Positions 32,014-41,770 of a stretch of 64,000 nucleotides of DNA are shown here, piece by piece (the stretch's first letter is position 1; each line of letters opens with the position of its first letter). The notes beneath the pieces were generated by a model, which saw only the letters and a program-made list of their open reading frames with translations, was not told the DNA's origin and searched no databases. A program made the position numbers and the translations under genes. Source of the stretch: Hydrogenophilus thiooxidans (lineage in GTDB: Bacteria; Pseudomonadota; Gammaproteobacteria; Burkholderiales; Rhodocyclaceae). Where the stretch lies: the NCBI RefSeq assembly GCF_019049855.1, contig NZ_JAHLSY010000010.1:30609-94608 (forward strand), read 5' to 3'.

Positions 32014-32202
32014 TTACGCTTTCACGTCGACGGTGTTGCCCAAATGGGGCGGGTTGCTCGGTTGCGGCAATGCGGCCAAAAGCGATAGCGCCGTCTGCTC
32101 TTGTACGTCGTTGATTTTCTTCAAGACGGCGGTTTGAATCGCTGTGGTCACTTGATTTTGCTGCAGCACGTTCGCGATCTGGGTTACATCCATGGTATCC
32201 AT
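32014..32202 (-). CDS. YjfB-like putative motility protein
   Basis: A 62-residue helical protein matching the YjfB family pattern: MDV at the start, a Gln-rich helix (IANVLQQNQVTTAIQTAVLKK split around residue 20), then AALPQPSNPPHLGN near the C-terminus, the family's most conserved block. Members are annotated as motility-associated, often near flagellar genes or under flagellar sigma factor control. No flagellar gene is in this window. GGAG lies seven bases before the ATG at 32202. A second ATG at 32193 is possible. The molecular function is unknown. Confidence 0.7.
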   Translation of the reverse strand: MDTMDVTQIANVLQQNQVTTAIQTAVLKKINDVQEQTALSLLAALPQPSNPPHLGNTVDVKA

Positions 32203-32296
32203 CGTCTGCTCCGGCGCCCTGGGCGCTTTTCATTCTATTGGGTTAACGGCAGAAATGCCAATTACTTGAGCTATTTGAAGACACGCTCGCGAAAAC

Positions 32297-32326
32297 AAAA
32301 AATCCCACCCCCAATGGGAGTGGGAT
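32297..32326 (-). terminator. Terminator of groESL
   Basis: On the minus strand ATCCCACTCCC (32326-32316) pairs with GGGGGTGGGAT (32312-32302; one G-T pair) around a 3-base loop, followed by a T-run (32301-32297). It lies 33 bases after the groEL stop. Confidence 0.88.
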
Positions 32327-32359
32327 CGTGATGAGGTTCGGTACAGGACCTCAGACCGA

Positions 32360-34063
<1,704 letters not shown>

Positions 34064-34354
34064 TTAGCCTTCGATGACCGCCATGATGTCGTCTTCACGC
34101 AACACCAAGAGCTCTTCGCCGTCGACCTTCACGGTCTGACCTGCGTATTTACCGAAGAGCACTTTGTCGCCGACTTTCACCGCCATCGGGCGCTTGCTGC
34201 CATCGTCGAGGATCTTGCCGTCCCCCACGGCGAGCACTTCGCCCTGATCGGGTTTCTCCCCAGCGGTGTCGGGGATCACGATCCCACTGGCGGTTTTGCG
34301 TTCGGCTTCGATACGTTTGACGACCACACGATCATGCAACGGACGCAGTTTCAT
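34064..34354 (-). CDS. groES: Co-chaperonin GroES (10 kDa)
   Basis: A 96-residue co-chaperonin forming the heptameric lid of GroEL. It begins [14 protein letters not shown]. The mobile loop [18 protein letters not shown] (about 19-36) carries the hydrophobic IVI that docks on GroEL, and the end [12 protein letters not shown] is typical. The ATG at 34354 has AAGGAGAG upstream. It is 63 bases before groEL and first in the operon. Confidence 0.98.
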   Translation of the reverse strand: MKLRPLHDRVVVKRIEAERKTASGIVIPDTAGEKPDQGEVLAVGDGKILDDGSKRPMAVKVGDKVLFGKYAGQTVKVDGEELLVLREDDIMAVIEG

Positions 34355-34409
34355 GATTGACCTCTCCTTGATTGTGTTGGACCCAATTTGCTGATGGGGT
34401 GCGGCGCTG

Positions 34410-34436
34410 TTAGCACTCGCACCCAACGAGTGCTAA
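34410..34436 (-). promoter_or_regulatory. CIRCE operator of groESL
   Basis: TTAGCACTC (34410-34418), nine bases, then GAGTGCTAA (34428-34436): a perfect 9-9-9 CIRCE palindrome, the binding site of the HrcA repressor. It lies directly downstream of the -10, covering the expected transcription start. groESL is therefore likely HrcA-repressed and induced on heat shock. hrcA is not in the window. Confidence 0.95.
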
Positions 34437-34464
34437 TAATAGGGCAGGTCAACCAAAAAATCAA
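34436..34464 (-). promoter_or_regulatory. Sigma-70 promoter of groESL
   Basis: On the minus strand TTGATT (34464-34459) and TATTAT (34441-34436) are spaced by 17 bases. The -10 abuts the CIRCE operator. The -35 overlaps the T-tail of the fbp terminator. It does not look like a sigma-32 promoter. Confidence 0.78.
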
Positions 34465-34482
34465 GGGGGCAATCGCCCCCTT
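34455..34482 (-). terminator. Terminator of fbp
   Basis: AAGGGGGC (34463-34470) and GCCCCCTT (34475-34482) form an 8-bp stem with a 4-base loop. On the minus strand it is followed by GATTTTTT. It closes the fbp transcript 90 bases after its stop, immediately upstream of the groESL promoter. Confidence 0.82.
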
Positions 34483-34506
34483 TGCAGATTGAGTCGGATC
34501 GGCTAG

Positions 34507-34578
34507 CGCAACGCCTGACCCGTGCGGTACGCAACGCCTGACGCTGCCGGTTTCAGGAACGCAACCGGTTTCAGGAAC
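34507..34578. repeat. Two short direct repeats at the 3' end of fbp
   Basis: CGCAACGCCTGAC occurs at 34507-34519 and 34530-34542. CCGGTTTCAGGAAC occurs at 34547-34560 and 34565-34578. The last copy includes the fbp stop codon and final codons. It looks like small tandem duplication of a gene end. Confidence 0.75.
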
Positions 34579-35581
34579 CCATTTCGCGATGGTACTGCGC
34601 AACGCGCTCGACTTCGGCTCTGGAGCCAAGCACTACCCCGACCCGCTGATGCAAGCTTTCAGGAACGATATCCAGCAGCCGTCGTTCGCCGTCGGTGCCC
34701 ATGCCTCCGGCCTGCTCGACCAGAAACGCCATGGGGTTGGCTTCATAAAGCAGCCGCAGTTTCCCCCCTTTTGCCAGGGTCTTGCGATCCACTGGGTAGA
34801 GAAAGATGCCGCCGCGCAACAGGATCCGGTGCATGTCGGCGACCATCGAACCCACCCAGCGCATGTTGAAGTCGCGCTCCCGCGGCCCCGCTTTACCCGA
34901 GAGGAGTTCGTCGATATAGCGGGTTACCGGCGGAAACCAGTGACGGCGGTTGCTTGCGTTGATCGCGAATTCGGAGGTCTCTTCGGGGATCGTGATCGTC
35001 GGTTTGCTCAAAAACCACGCGCCAAACTCGCGATCCAAGGTGAATTCGTGCACCCCATGTCCAAAAGAGAGCACCAATTGCGCCGTCGGTCCGTAGATCG
35101 CGTACCCGGCCGCTACCTGTTGCGTGCCAGGCTGGAGGAAATCGGCTTCGGTGGGGCACCCTTCTGGCCGTGGATTGCGCAAGACGCTAAAGATCGTGCC
35201 CACTGAGATATTGACGTCGATATTGGACGAGCCATCGAGGGGATCGAAAAGCAAGAGGTAACCGCCGCGTGGGTATCGCTCCGGTATCAGGCAGATGCTC
35301 TCCTCTTCCTCGGAGGCCATCGCGGCAAGGTGGCCGCCCCAAGCGTTGGCTTGAAGCAGTAGCTCGTTTGCGATCACGTCGAGTTTTTTCTGCGCTTCGC
35401 CTTGGACGTTGTGACTGCCCGCTTCGCCGTGGATTTCGGCAAAGCTTCCTTTGCCGATCGTTACCGCAAGCGCTTTCGCGGCGCGTGCGACCACTTCGAT
35501 CAGTAGGCGCAGGTTCGCGTCGAGCTTGCCTTCCCGTTGCGCCTCGATCAGGAACTGCGATAGACTGATACGCTCCAACAT
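34571..35581 (-). CDS. fbp: Fructose-1,6-bisphosphatase, class 1
   Basis: A 336-residue Mg-dependent phosphatase giving fructose-6-phosphate, used in gluconeogenesis and, if present, the Calvin cycle. The metal-site block [14 protein letters not shown] is intact, as are the upstream MASEEEE acidic residues and the sugar-phosphate lysine region of [22 protein letters not shown]. The ATG at 35581 has AAAGGG upstream. The longer frame to 35620 adds 13 unconserved residues and overlaps the divergent promoter. Length matches E. coli Fbp (332). No other Calvin-cycle gene is visible. Confidence 0.97.
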   Translation of the reverse strand: MLERISLSQFLIEAQREGKLDANLRLLIEVVARAAKALAVTIGKGSFAEIHGEAGSHNVQGEAQKKLDVIANELLLQANAWGGHLAAMASEEEESICLIPERYPRGGYLLLFDPLDGSSNIDVNISVGTIFSVLRNPRPEGCPTEADFLQPGTQQVAAGYAIYGPTAQLVLSFGHGVHEFTLDREFGAWFLSKPTITIPEETSEFAINASNRRHWFPPVTRYIDELLSGKAGPRERDFNMRWVGSMVADMHRILLRGGIFLYPVDRKTLAKGGKLRLLYEANPMAFLVEQAGGMGTDGERRLLDIVPESLHQRVGVVLGSRAEVERVAQYHREMGS

Positions 35582-35633
35582 ACAAGTCACCCTTTGTGGG
35601 AAAGCATTATTATCCGCCAAAGGACGTCAATCC

Positions 35634-36896
35634 ATGCACCTCGTCATCATCGGCGGCGGCGTGATCGGGATCACGACCGCATGGGCGTGTCGCCAGCGTG
35701 GCTGGGACGTCACCGTGATCGAAGCCAACGAGTCGCTGGCGCGCGGCGCCTGTTACGCAAACGGCGCGCAGATCTCGGTGAGCCACCCCCACCCGTGGTC
35801 AAACCCGCAAGCACCGCGCATCGCACTGGAGTCCCTCTTCAACCCAGACGCCCCATTTCACTGGCAGCCCAAATGGGATTGCGCCGAGGCGCGGTGGCTT
35901 GCGCGCTTTCTGCGCGAATGCCTCCCTGAGCGGCACCGGCGCAATACCCGCGCGATCGCCGCATTGAGCAAATTCAGCCTAGCGGTGCTGCGCCGCTGGC
36001 GCTCCGAGTTGGCGTTGCAGTACGACGCGGTGACCCGCGGGATCCTCCACCTCTTTTGCGACGAACGGGCGTGGCAGCAGGGCAAAGCGCACGCCGCCGA
36101 ATTGGTCGAACTCGGGATTCGGGCCGTGCTCTGCACGCCAGACGAAGCGATCGCGATCGAACCGGCGCTTGCCCCCCACCGCGATCGGCTGTTCGGGGCG
36201 GTTCACGCCCCGGAGGACGAAAGCGGGGATGCACACGCCTTTACCCTCGCTCTGGCAGAACGGTGCGCGGCCGCTGGCGTCACGATCCGCACCCAAACCG
36301 TCGCAACCGGCTGGCAGTTTCGCGCGGATGGCCGCGCCTATTTGCGGATCCGGGAACAAGCCGCTTCCTCTGCCTCTGAGAGAACCCTTGACGCCGACGG
36401 GTACATCCTCTGCGCCGGCGTCGGTAGCCGTGCGCTGGCCCACCCGCTGCTTGGCGACGTTCCGATCCACCCCGTGAAAGGGTATTCGCTGACCCTTCCG
36501 ATCTGTGAGCCGGAGCGCATCCCAACGGTGTCGCTCACCGATGAGTCGCATCGCATCGTCGCATCGCGCCTGGGAAACCGATGGCGCATCGCAGGAACCG
36601 CCGAATTGGCGGGAATGGACGACCGCCCCGATCCGGCGCGGCTGGCGCCGCTCTACCGCTGGGGACGGCAGTGGGGGGGAGACGCCGTCGATTGGTCGCA
36701 GGTCGAAGCGTGGGCTGGGTTACGCCCGATGACGCCCAGCGGTGTGCCGCTGATTGGAGCGACGCGATACCCCAACGTCTGGATCAACAGCGGCCACGGG
36801 TCGCTCGGCTGGACGCTCGCCTGCGGTTCGGCCGAGGCAATCGCTGGGGTAATCGCAGGCGAGCCGCCGCGCATCGCCTTCCCGTTTTTGGTCTAA
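35634..36896 (+). CDS. dadA: D-amino acid dehydrogenase (DadA-type FAD oxidoreductase)
   Basis: A 420-residue DAO-family flavoprotein. It begins MHLVIIGGGVIGITTAW, the Rossmann FAD motif GxGxxG. Residues ARGACYANGAQISVSHPHPWSNP match the DadA pattern after the FAD domain, and the C-terminal GLRPMTPSGVPLIG...WINSGHGSLGWTLACGSA block is diagnostic. DadA oxidises D-amino acids to 2-oxo acids and ammonia and passes electrons to the quinone pool. Length is near E. coli DadA (432). AAAGGA precedes the ATG. There is no alanine racemase next to it. Confidence 0.9.
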   Translation: MHLVIIGGGVIGITTAWACRQRGWDVTVIEANESLARGACYANGAQISVSHPHPWSNPQAPRIALESLFNPDAPFHWQPKWDCAEARWLARFLRECLPERHRRNTRAIAALSKFSLAVLRRWRSELALQYDAVTRGILHLFCDERAWQQGKAHAAELVELGIRAVLCTPDEAIAIEPALAPHRDRLFGAVHAPEDESGDAHAFTLALAERCAAAGVTIRTQTVATGWQFRADGRAYLRIREQAASSASERTLDADGYILCAGVGSRALAHPLLGDVPIHPVKGYSLTLPICEPERIPTVSLTDESHRIVASRLGNRWRIAGTAELAGMDDRPDPARLAPLYRWGRQWGGDAVDWSQVEAWAGLRPMTPSGVPLIGATRYPNVWINSGHGSLGWTLACGSAEAIAGVIAGEPPRIAFPFLV

Positions 36897-36921
36897 GCGC
36901 CGGGCCACTCAGGCGCTTTTT
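36896..36921 (+). terminator. Terminator of the dadA-like gene
   Basis: AGCGCC (36896-36901), overlapping the stop codon, pairs with GGCGCT (36912-36917) and is followed by TTTTT (36917-36921). A 10-base loop separates the arms. It lies between convergent dadA and sspB. Confidence 0.72.
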
Positions 36922-36930
36922 CCTTTCGGG

Positions 36931-37329
36931 TCATTTGACCCGTTTGAAGCCGCTGCCCCCCCTTTTCCCGGCAGATGCGGGCGGTGTCGGTTTCGCACCG
37001 TCCGGCTCTTTGGCGGTAAACATTTCGTTGGGCAGCGCAATCCCGTGCCCTGTCTCTTTGGCAAAGAGCGCGACGATGTTTTCCGCCGGAATCCAGACGT
37101 CGAAGACCTGACCCGAAAAACGGGCCTGAAAACCGATCCCTTCCGGTTCGAACGTGAGCCCGTTGATCGCCTCCGGGCTGAGATTGAGGACGATCTCGCC
37201 GTCCCGGTCGTACCCTTTGGGAACGGTTGCGCCGGCCACTTTGGCGCTGAGGTACGGGGTGAGTCCTTGGTCGACGCACCACGACCACATCCCTTTGGCC
37301 AGATAGGGCTTACTGGAGGGCGGCAGCAT
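36931..37329 (-). CDS. sspB: ClpXP protease specificity-enhancing factor SspB
   Basis: A 132-residue adaptor that tethers ssrA-tagged substrates to ClpXP. The substrate-binding domain occupies residues 1-95 (SSKPYLAKGMWSWCVDQGLTP..., GEIVLNLSPEAI..., FSGQVFDVWIPAENIVALFAKE). A Pro/Ala/Gly linker then leads to the basic C-terminal tail GSGFKRVK, the ClpX-docking (XB) peptide. The gene is 4 bases after sspA, the standard sspAB operon. Confidence 0.95.
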   Translation of the reverse strand: MLPPSSKPYLAKGMWSWCVDQGLTPYLSAKVAGATVPKGYDRDGEIVLNLSPEAINGLTFEPEGIGFQARFSGQVFDVWIPAENIVALFAKETGHGIALPNEMFTAKEPDGAKPTPPASAGKRGGSGFKRVK

Positions 37330-37333
37330 CGGC

Positions 37334-37936
37334 TCAACTCCGCATCAATTTTTCGGCCGGCGAGAGTGCGTCGATGAATCCCTGGCGGCTGAAGATCCGC
37401 TCCGCGTACTTGTGGATCACCGAAGCACCTTTGGGTAGGTTGATCTGATAGTGCTCGAGGCGCCACAAGAGCGGCGCCATCGCCACGTCGATCATCGAAT
37501 ACTCTTCTCCGAACAGGAACTTTTGCCGCTCAAGTAACGGCGCAAGCTGTTCGAGCTGCTCCGCAAGGTATTTGCGGACCCGCTCTTTATCGCCTTCGTC
37601 GTCGCTCTCCTCCAGCACCCGCAGGTGGCGAAACATTTCGTGTTCGAGCGTCGCCAGTAATTGCCGTGCGCGTGCGCGACCGACAGGGTCTGCAGGCATC
37701 AATTGCGGGTGCGGAAAACGCTCGTCGATGTATTCGTTGATGATATTGGGCTCGAAGAGGATCAATTCGCGGTCGACCAGAACGGGGACGCGACCGTAAG
37801 GGTTGATGCGCTGCACCTCTTCGCGCTTGTCGAGCAGATCGACATCGGTCACCTCGAAGTCCATGCCTTTTTCAAAGAGCACGATGCGGCAACGATGGCT
37901 GAAGGGATCGGTTGCGCTCGAATAGAGGTTCATCAT
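37334..37936 (-). CDS. sspA: Stringent starvation protein A (GST-fold regulator)
   Basis: A 200-residue glutathione S-transferase-fold protein that in E. coli binds RNA polymerase and acts in stationary phase and acid tolerance. It starts MNLYSSATDPFSHRCRIVLFEKG, a thioredoxin-like N-domain without a GST catalytic Ser/Cys, then an all-helical C-domain. Tandem ATGs at 37936 and 37933; GGAGG lies ten bases upstream. It sits downstream of petABC but behind a terminator, a conserved betaproteobacterial neighbourhood. Confidence 0.94.
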   Translation of the reverse strand: MMNLYSSATDPFSHRCRIVLFEKGMDFEVTDVDLLDKREEVQRINPYGRVPVLVDRELILFEPNIINEYIDERFPHPQLMPADPVGRARARQLLATLEHEMFRHLRVLEESDDEGDKERVRKYLAEQLEQLAPLLERQKFLFGEEYSMIDVAMAPLLWRLEHYQINLPKGASVIHKYAERIFSRQGFIDALSPAEKLMRS

Positions 37937-37956
37937 CGTCAGCGTTCCTCCAAGTG

Positions 37957-37988
37957 AAAACGCACCGCCGAAACGGTCCGGCGGTGCG
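37957..37988 (-). terminator. Terminator of petABC
   Basis: CGCACCGCCG (37961-37970) pairs with CGGCGGTGCG (37979-37988) around an 8-base loop. On the minus strand TTTT (37960-37957) follows. It lies 50 bases after the cytochrome c1 stop. Confidence 0.82.
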
Positions 37989-38038
37989 ACCAACTGGCAC
38001 CGAAGAAGTTCCGCAGGGAACGTTCCTCGGCTGAAAAA

Positions 38039-38794
38039 TCAGTGGACGTCTTTCCAGTACGCCTTCTTCAGAAGATAGGTGAGGATGAAGAAGAGCGCGA
38101 GGTAGAGCATCACCCAGATGCCGATCGTTTTGCGTTTTTCAGCAACCGGTTCGCCCATCCACTGCAGGAAGGAGACGAGATCGGCAACGGCCTTGTCGTA
38201 TTCCGCTGGCGAAAGCAGTCCGGGTTTTCCAAGCGTCAGTTTGATGTGCTCGTTACCGTGCTCGTCCTTGCTCTTCTCAGCGACCTGAATACCTTGCAAT
38301 TCCCAGAGCACATGCGGCATCCCGACATTTGGGAAGACGACGTTGTTCCACCCGGTGGGACGGCTCTCGTCGCGGTAGAAGGTGCGAAGATAGGTGTAGA
38401 GCCAGTCGGCCCCCGAATAGGAGAGGGTCTCTTTCTGACGCGCGATGAGGGTCAGGTCCGGCGGTGCTGCGCCAAACCACTTCTTCGCGTCTTTGGTACG
38501 CATCGCGATCGTCATCAAATCCCCCACCTTCTCACCGGTAAAGAGCAGATAGTCTTTGATCTGCTGTTCGGTGAGCCCGAGTTCGGTCAGGCGGTTGTAG
38601 CGCATCATGCTCGCCGCATGGCAGTTGAGGCAGTAATTGACGAAGAGCTTCGCCCCATGCTGCAGGTCGACCGGATTGGTGGAAACCGGCGCCTTGTCGA
38701 TGTGGACGTTCGTTTCGGCAGCAAAGAGCAGAGTCGGTGCGACAGCGAGCACGGCCACCGTTTTCTTGAGCCATGAAATCCAGTTCGTCTTCAT
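38039..38794 (-). CDS. petC: Cytochrome c1 of the bc1 complex
   Basis: A 251-residue membrane-anchored c-type cytochrome that carries electrons from the Rieske protein to soluble cytochrome c. An N-terminal signal (about 1-27, ending FAAE) leads to the haem motif CLNCH at 55-59. A single C-terminal anchor helix (IGIWVMLYLALFFILTYLL region) ends in KKAYWKDVH. The ATG at 38794 overlaps the cytochrome b stop (ATGA). Length is usual for betaproteobacterial c1. Confidence 0.96.
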   Translation of the reverse strand: MKTNWISWLKKTVAVLAVAPTLLFAAETNVHIDKAPVSTNPVDLQHGAKLFVNYCLNCHAASMMRYNRLTELGLTEQQIKDYLLFTGEKVGDLMTIAMRTKDAKKWFGAAPPDLTLIARQKETLSYSGADWLYTYLRTFYRDESRPTGWNNVVFPNVGMPHVLWELQGIQVAEKSKDEHGNEHIKLTLGKPGLLSPAEYDKAVADLVSFLQWMGEPVAEKRKTIGIWVMLYLALFFILTYLLKKAYWKDVH

Positions 38795-40056
38795 TTCCAG
38801 GTCACCCTTTCCGGTTCGGGTTTGCACGGGTCGATCTTGCTATACCACGGCATCAACAGGAAGAACGCGAAGTAGATCACCGCACAGATCTGCGCGACCA
38901 GGGTCCGCATCGGGTTCGGTGGCAAGACGCCGAGGTAGCCGAGGATGAGGAACGCGATCACAAAGAGCGTGAGCGCGATCTTGAAGATCGGGCCCTTGTA
39001 GCGGATCGACTTCACCGGCGAGCGATCAAGCCACGGCAAAAACGCGATGATCAATACCGCCGCAAACATCGCGACCACACCCCAGAACTTCGCGTCCAAC
39101 CCGAAGAGGGGATAGGTAACCGCGCGCAGGATCGAATAAAACGGCGTGAAATACCACACCGGCGCGATATGCGGCGGCGTCTTCAAGGGGTCGGCCGGAA
39201 TGAAGTTGTTCGCTTCGAGGAAATAACCGCCCCCTTCCGGCGCGAAGAAGACCACCGCAAAGAAGATGATGAAAAAGCCCGCAACCCCGACCATATCTTT
39301 GACCGTATAGTAGGGGTGGAACGGAATGCCGTCGAGCGGTTTGCCGGTGGCGTCTTTCTTCTTCTTGATCTCGATTCCGTCGGGGTTGTTCGAGCCCACC
39401 TCGTGGAGCGCGACGATGTGTGCCGCAACCAAGAGGAGCAGCACGAGCGGCAGCGCGATCACATGAAGCGAGAAGAAGCGGTTGAGCGTCGCGTCCGAGA
39501 TCACGTAGTCACCGCGAACGAAGACCGCCAGGTCTGGGCCAACCACCGGGATTGCCGAGACGAGGTTGATGATCACCTGCGCCCCCCAGAACGACATCTG
39601 GCCCCACGGTAACAGATAGCCCATGAACGCTTCGCCCATCAGCGCGAGGAAGATCAACACCCCAATGATCCAGAGGAGCTCACGCGGTTTGCGGTAGGAG
39701 CCGTAGAGCAGCCCACGGAACATGTGGAGATAGACGACGATGAAGAACGCCGACGCGCCGGTAGAGTGCATGTAGCGGATGAGCCACCCTCCAGGCACTT
39801 CCCGCATGATGTATTCGACGCTGGCAAACGCCACCGGAACCCCGGCAGCGTTCAAGGTGCCGTCGGGTTTGTAGTTCATCACCAAAAAGATTCCGGTAAC
39901 GATCTGGATGACGAACACCAAGAGCGCCAGCGAACCGAAGAAATACCAGAAGTTGAGGTTTTTTGGGGCGTAATAACCCGTGAGGTGCCCCTCGATCGTG
40001 GACGAGAGCGGGAAACGCTCGTCGATCCACTGCAGCAAGCCGGATTTACTCGTCAT
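38791..40056 (-). CDS. petB: Cytochrome b of the bc1 complex
   Basis: A 421-residue, eight-helix cytochrome b. The haem histidines are paired in helices B (HSTGASAFFIVVYLHMF) and D (HVIALPLVLLLLVAAHIVALHE). The Qo-site tetrapeptide reads PVWY (in IAPVWYFTPFY) rather than PEWY. It is full-length and unsplit, as in purple bacteria and not as b6/subunit IV. It oxidises quinol at the Qo site and re-reduces quinone at Qi. It is second in petA-petB-petC, 14 bases after petA. Confidence 0.97.
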   Translation of the reverse strand: MTSKSGLLQWIDERFPLSSTIEGHLTGYYAPKNLNFWYFFGSLALLVFVIQIVTGIFLVMNYKPDGTLNAAGVPVAFASVEYIMREVPGGWLIRYMHSTGASAFFIVVYLHMFRGLLYGSYRKPRELLWIIGVLIFLALMGEAFMGYLLPWGQMSFWGAQVIINLVSAIPVVGPDLAVFVRGDYVISDATLNRFFSLHVIALPLVLLLLVAAHIVALHEVGSNNPDGIEIKKKKDATGKPLDGIPFHPYYTVKDMVGVAGFFIIFFAVVFFAPEGGGYFLEANNFIPADPLKTPPHIAPVWYFTPFYSILRAVTYPLFGLDAKFWGVVAMFAAVLIIAFLPWLDRSPVKSIRYKGPIFKIALTLFVIAFLILGYLGVLPPNPMRTLVAQICAVIYFAFFLLMPWYSKIDPCKPEPERVTWK

Positions 40057-40070
40057 GATTCACTCCTGCC

Positions 40071-40664
40071 TCACGCTTTGTCTTCGCCGATCAGCACTTT
40101 CGTTTCCGTGAGGTACTTGTGGGGCGGCACTGGCAAGTTGGTGGGCGCCGGCATGCTCTTGAAGACACGACCGGCAAGGTCGAACATCGAGCCGTGGCAG
40201 GGACACAAGTAACCGCCCACCCAGTCCGCACTGATGCCGCTTGCTTCACCCCGTTGAAATTTCGCCGACGGTGAGCATCCGAGGTGGGTGCACACCCCTT
40301 CGACGATCAGGAATTCTGGTTTGATCGAGCGGTGCTCATTCTTTGCGTAGGAGGGCTGGATCGATTTTTCCGAATCGGGGTCGGCAAGCTTTTCGCGCAC
40401 CGCTTTGAGCGACTCGAGCATTTCAGGGGTGCGGTGCAACACCCAGATGGGTTTCCCACGCCATTCGACGACGATCATCTCGCCCGGCGGCACTTTCGAA
40501 ATGTCGACCTCAACCGGCGCACCCGCCGCTTTGGCGCGCTCGGAAGGGGCAAAACTGGCGACGAACGGCGCAGCGAGCGCGACCGCGCCTGCGCCGCCGA
40601 CAACCGACGTTGCGACCAGCAGTTGCCGGCGATTGTCGTCCAGCGGCTCGGCAGTATGTGTCAT
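40071..40664 (-). CDS. petA: Ubiquinol-cytochrome c reductase Rieske iron-sulfur subunit
   Basis: A 197-residue Rieske protein. The [2Fe-2S] ligands are in CTHLGC and CPCHGS near residues 124-129 and 154-159. The uncleaved N-terminal anchor has a twin-arginine start (DNRRQLLVATSVVGGAG), matching the Tat route known for Rieske proteins. GAGGAG lies before the ATG. It heads petABC. Upstream are a strong -35/-10 and an FNR-like box. Confidence 0.96.
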   Translation of the reverse strand: MTHTAEPLDDNRRQLLVATSVVGGAGAVALAAPFVASFAPSERAKAAGAPVEVDISKVPPGEMIVVEWRGKPIWVLHRTPEMLESLKAVREKLADPDSEKSIQPSYAKNEHRSIKPEFLIVEGVCTHLGCSPSAKFQRGEASGISADWVGGYLCPCHGSMFDLAGRVFKSMPAPTNLPVPPHKYLTETKVLIGEDKA

Positions 40665-40695
40665 CGTTTTCTCCTCGGATGCCCAAATCTAGCCG

Positions 40696-40724
40696 ATTAT
40701 AGCGCTGCTCGAAACGGAAACCAA
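40696..40724 (-). promoter_or_regulatory. Promoter of petABC
   Basis: On the minus strand TTGGTT (40724-40719) and a perfect TATAAT (40701-40696) are 17 bases apart. This predicts a start near 40689, 25 bases before the petA ATG. Confidence 0.8.
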
Positions 40725-40743
40725 CCCACACCAAACAAGAATG

Positions 40744-40757
40744 ATGATTCAGATCAA
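40744..40757 (-). promoter_or_regulatory. FNR-like box upstream of petABC
   Basis: Plus-strand ATGAT-TCAG-ATCAA differs from the FNR consensus TTGAT-N4-ATCAA at one base. Its centre is at -61.5 from the predicted petA start, the class I activator position. It covers the recR stop codon, so part of it is also coding. Confidence 0.5.
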
Positions 40758-41365
40758 CTTTGTTGATTGGTAAGGACGCGCCGATCGTGCCAAGCATAGG
40801 CGATCGTCGCCGGATCGGCGTATTCCAGCTCTCCCCCAACGGGTACCCCGCGCGCCAAACGGGTGATGGTGCAGGTGGGCACGGCTGCGGCGATGCGCTC
40901 GGCCAACCATTGGGCGGTTGCCTCTCCTTCGGCGGTGAAATTGGTCGCAAGCACCACCTCCTTCACTTCCGGTCGCGCGATCCGCGCAAGCAGTTTCTCG
41001 ATACCCAACGCTTTGGGGCCGATCCCGTCGAGCGGCGACAGCCGCCCCATCAACACGTAATAACACCCCTGAAAGACGTGCGCGGCGTCAAACGCCTCGA
41101 GGTCCGCCGGGGTTTCGACCACGCAGACGACGCTCCGGTCGCGCGCAGGGTCTGCACATCGCGCGCAGACCGGCGTTTCGGAAAAGGTGTTGCATTCGGC
41201 GCAATGCACCAGCACCTCTGCCGCGCGCGCCAACGCCCGCGCAAGCCGTTTTGCGGCAGCGCGATCGTGGTTGAGGAGATGGTGCGCCAGCCGCTGCGCG
41301 CTGCGTGGCCCCAAGCCGGGGAGCCGCTTCAGCGCGTCGATCAGTTCATTGAGTGCTTGGCTCAT
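40754..41365 (-). CDS. recR: Recombination mediator RecR
   Basis: A 203-residue RecFOR-pathway protein that loads RecA on gapped DNA. An N-terminal helix-hairpin-helix (LKRLPGLGPRSAQRLAHHLL) is followed by a four-cysteine zinc finger (CAECNTFSETPVCARC) and a Toprim domain starting at VVCVVETPADLEAFD. Length matches E. coli RecR (201). It is last in dnaX-ybaB-recR, a widely conserved operon. Confidence 0.97.
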   Translation of the reverse strand: MSQALNELIDALKRLPGLGPRSAQRLAHHLLNHDRAAAKRLARALARAAEVLVHCAECNTFSETPVCARCADPARDRSVVCVVETPADLEAFDAAHVFQGCYYVLMGRLSPLDGIGPKALGIEKLLARIARPEVKEVVLATNFTAEGEATAQWLAERIAAAVPTCTITRLARGVPVGGELEYADPATIAYAWHDRRVLTNQQS

Positions 41366-41413
41366 CCGCCACCGCTCCCGACGGCGTTACGGTACCAAAA
41401 CGGCAAGGCGGCG

Positions 41414-41740
41414 TCAAAACGGTAGGTTCATGCCCGGCGGCAAGGGCAGCCCAGCGGTGACCTCCCCCATTTTCTCTTGCACCGTGGCTTCGGCGCGGCG
41501 GACCGCGTCGTTGAACGCTGCGGCGATGAGGTCTTCGAGCATCTCGCGATCCTCAAGCACCGATGGGTCGATCGCGACACGCCGCACGTCGTGTTTACAG
41601 GTCATCACCACCTTGACCAACCCAGCGCCCGACTGCCCTTCGACCTCGGTCTGCGCGAGCTCCTCTTGGATCTTTTGGATCTTTTCCTGCATTTTCTGCG
41701 CTTGGCGCATCAGACCCGAAATGGCCGCTTTGTTGAACAT
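41414..41740 (-). CDS. ybaB: YbaB/EbfC family nucleoid-associated protein
   Basis: A 108-residue dimeric DNA-binding protein. It begins [18 protein letters not shown]; the long N-terminal helix, the [20 protein letters not shown] strands and the closing LPPGMNLPF are standard for the family. GAGGAAAA precedes the ATG. It lies between dnaX and recR and is likely co-transcribed with both. Confidence 0.95.
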   Translation of the reverse strand: MFNKAAISGLMRQAQKMQEKIQKIQEELAQTEVEGQSGAGLVKVVMTCKHDVRRVAIDPSVLEDREMLEDLIAAAFNDAVRRAEATVQEKMGEVTAGLPLPPGMNLPF

Positions 41741-41770
41741 CGTCTTTTCCTCTCTGCATAACCACCGCGA

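Noticed and set aside
38773..39612. Charged 279-codon frame opposite cytochrome b
   Set aside because: Arg/Glu/Asp-rich composition is the expected complement of membrane-helix codons.
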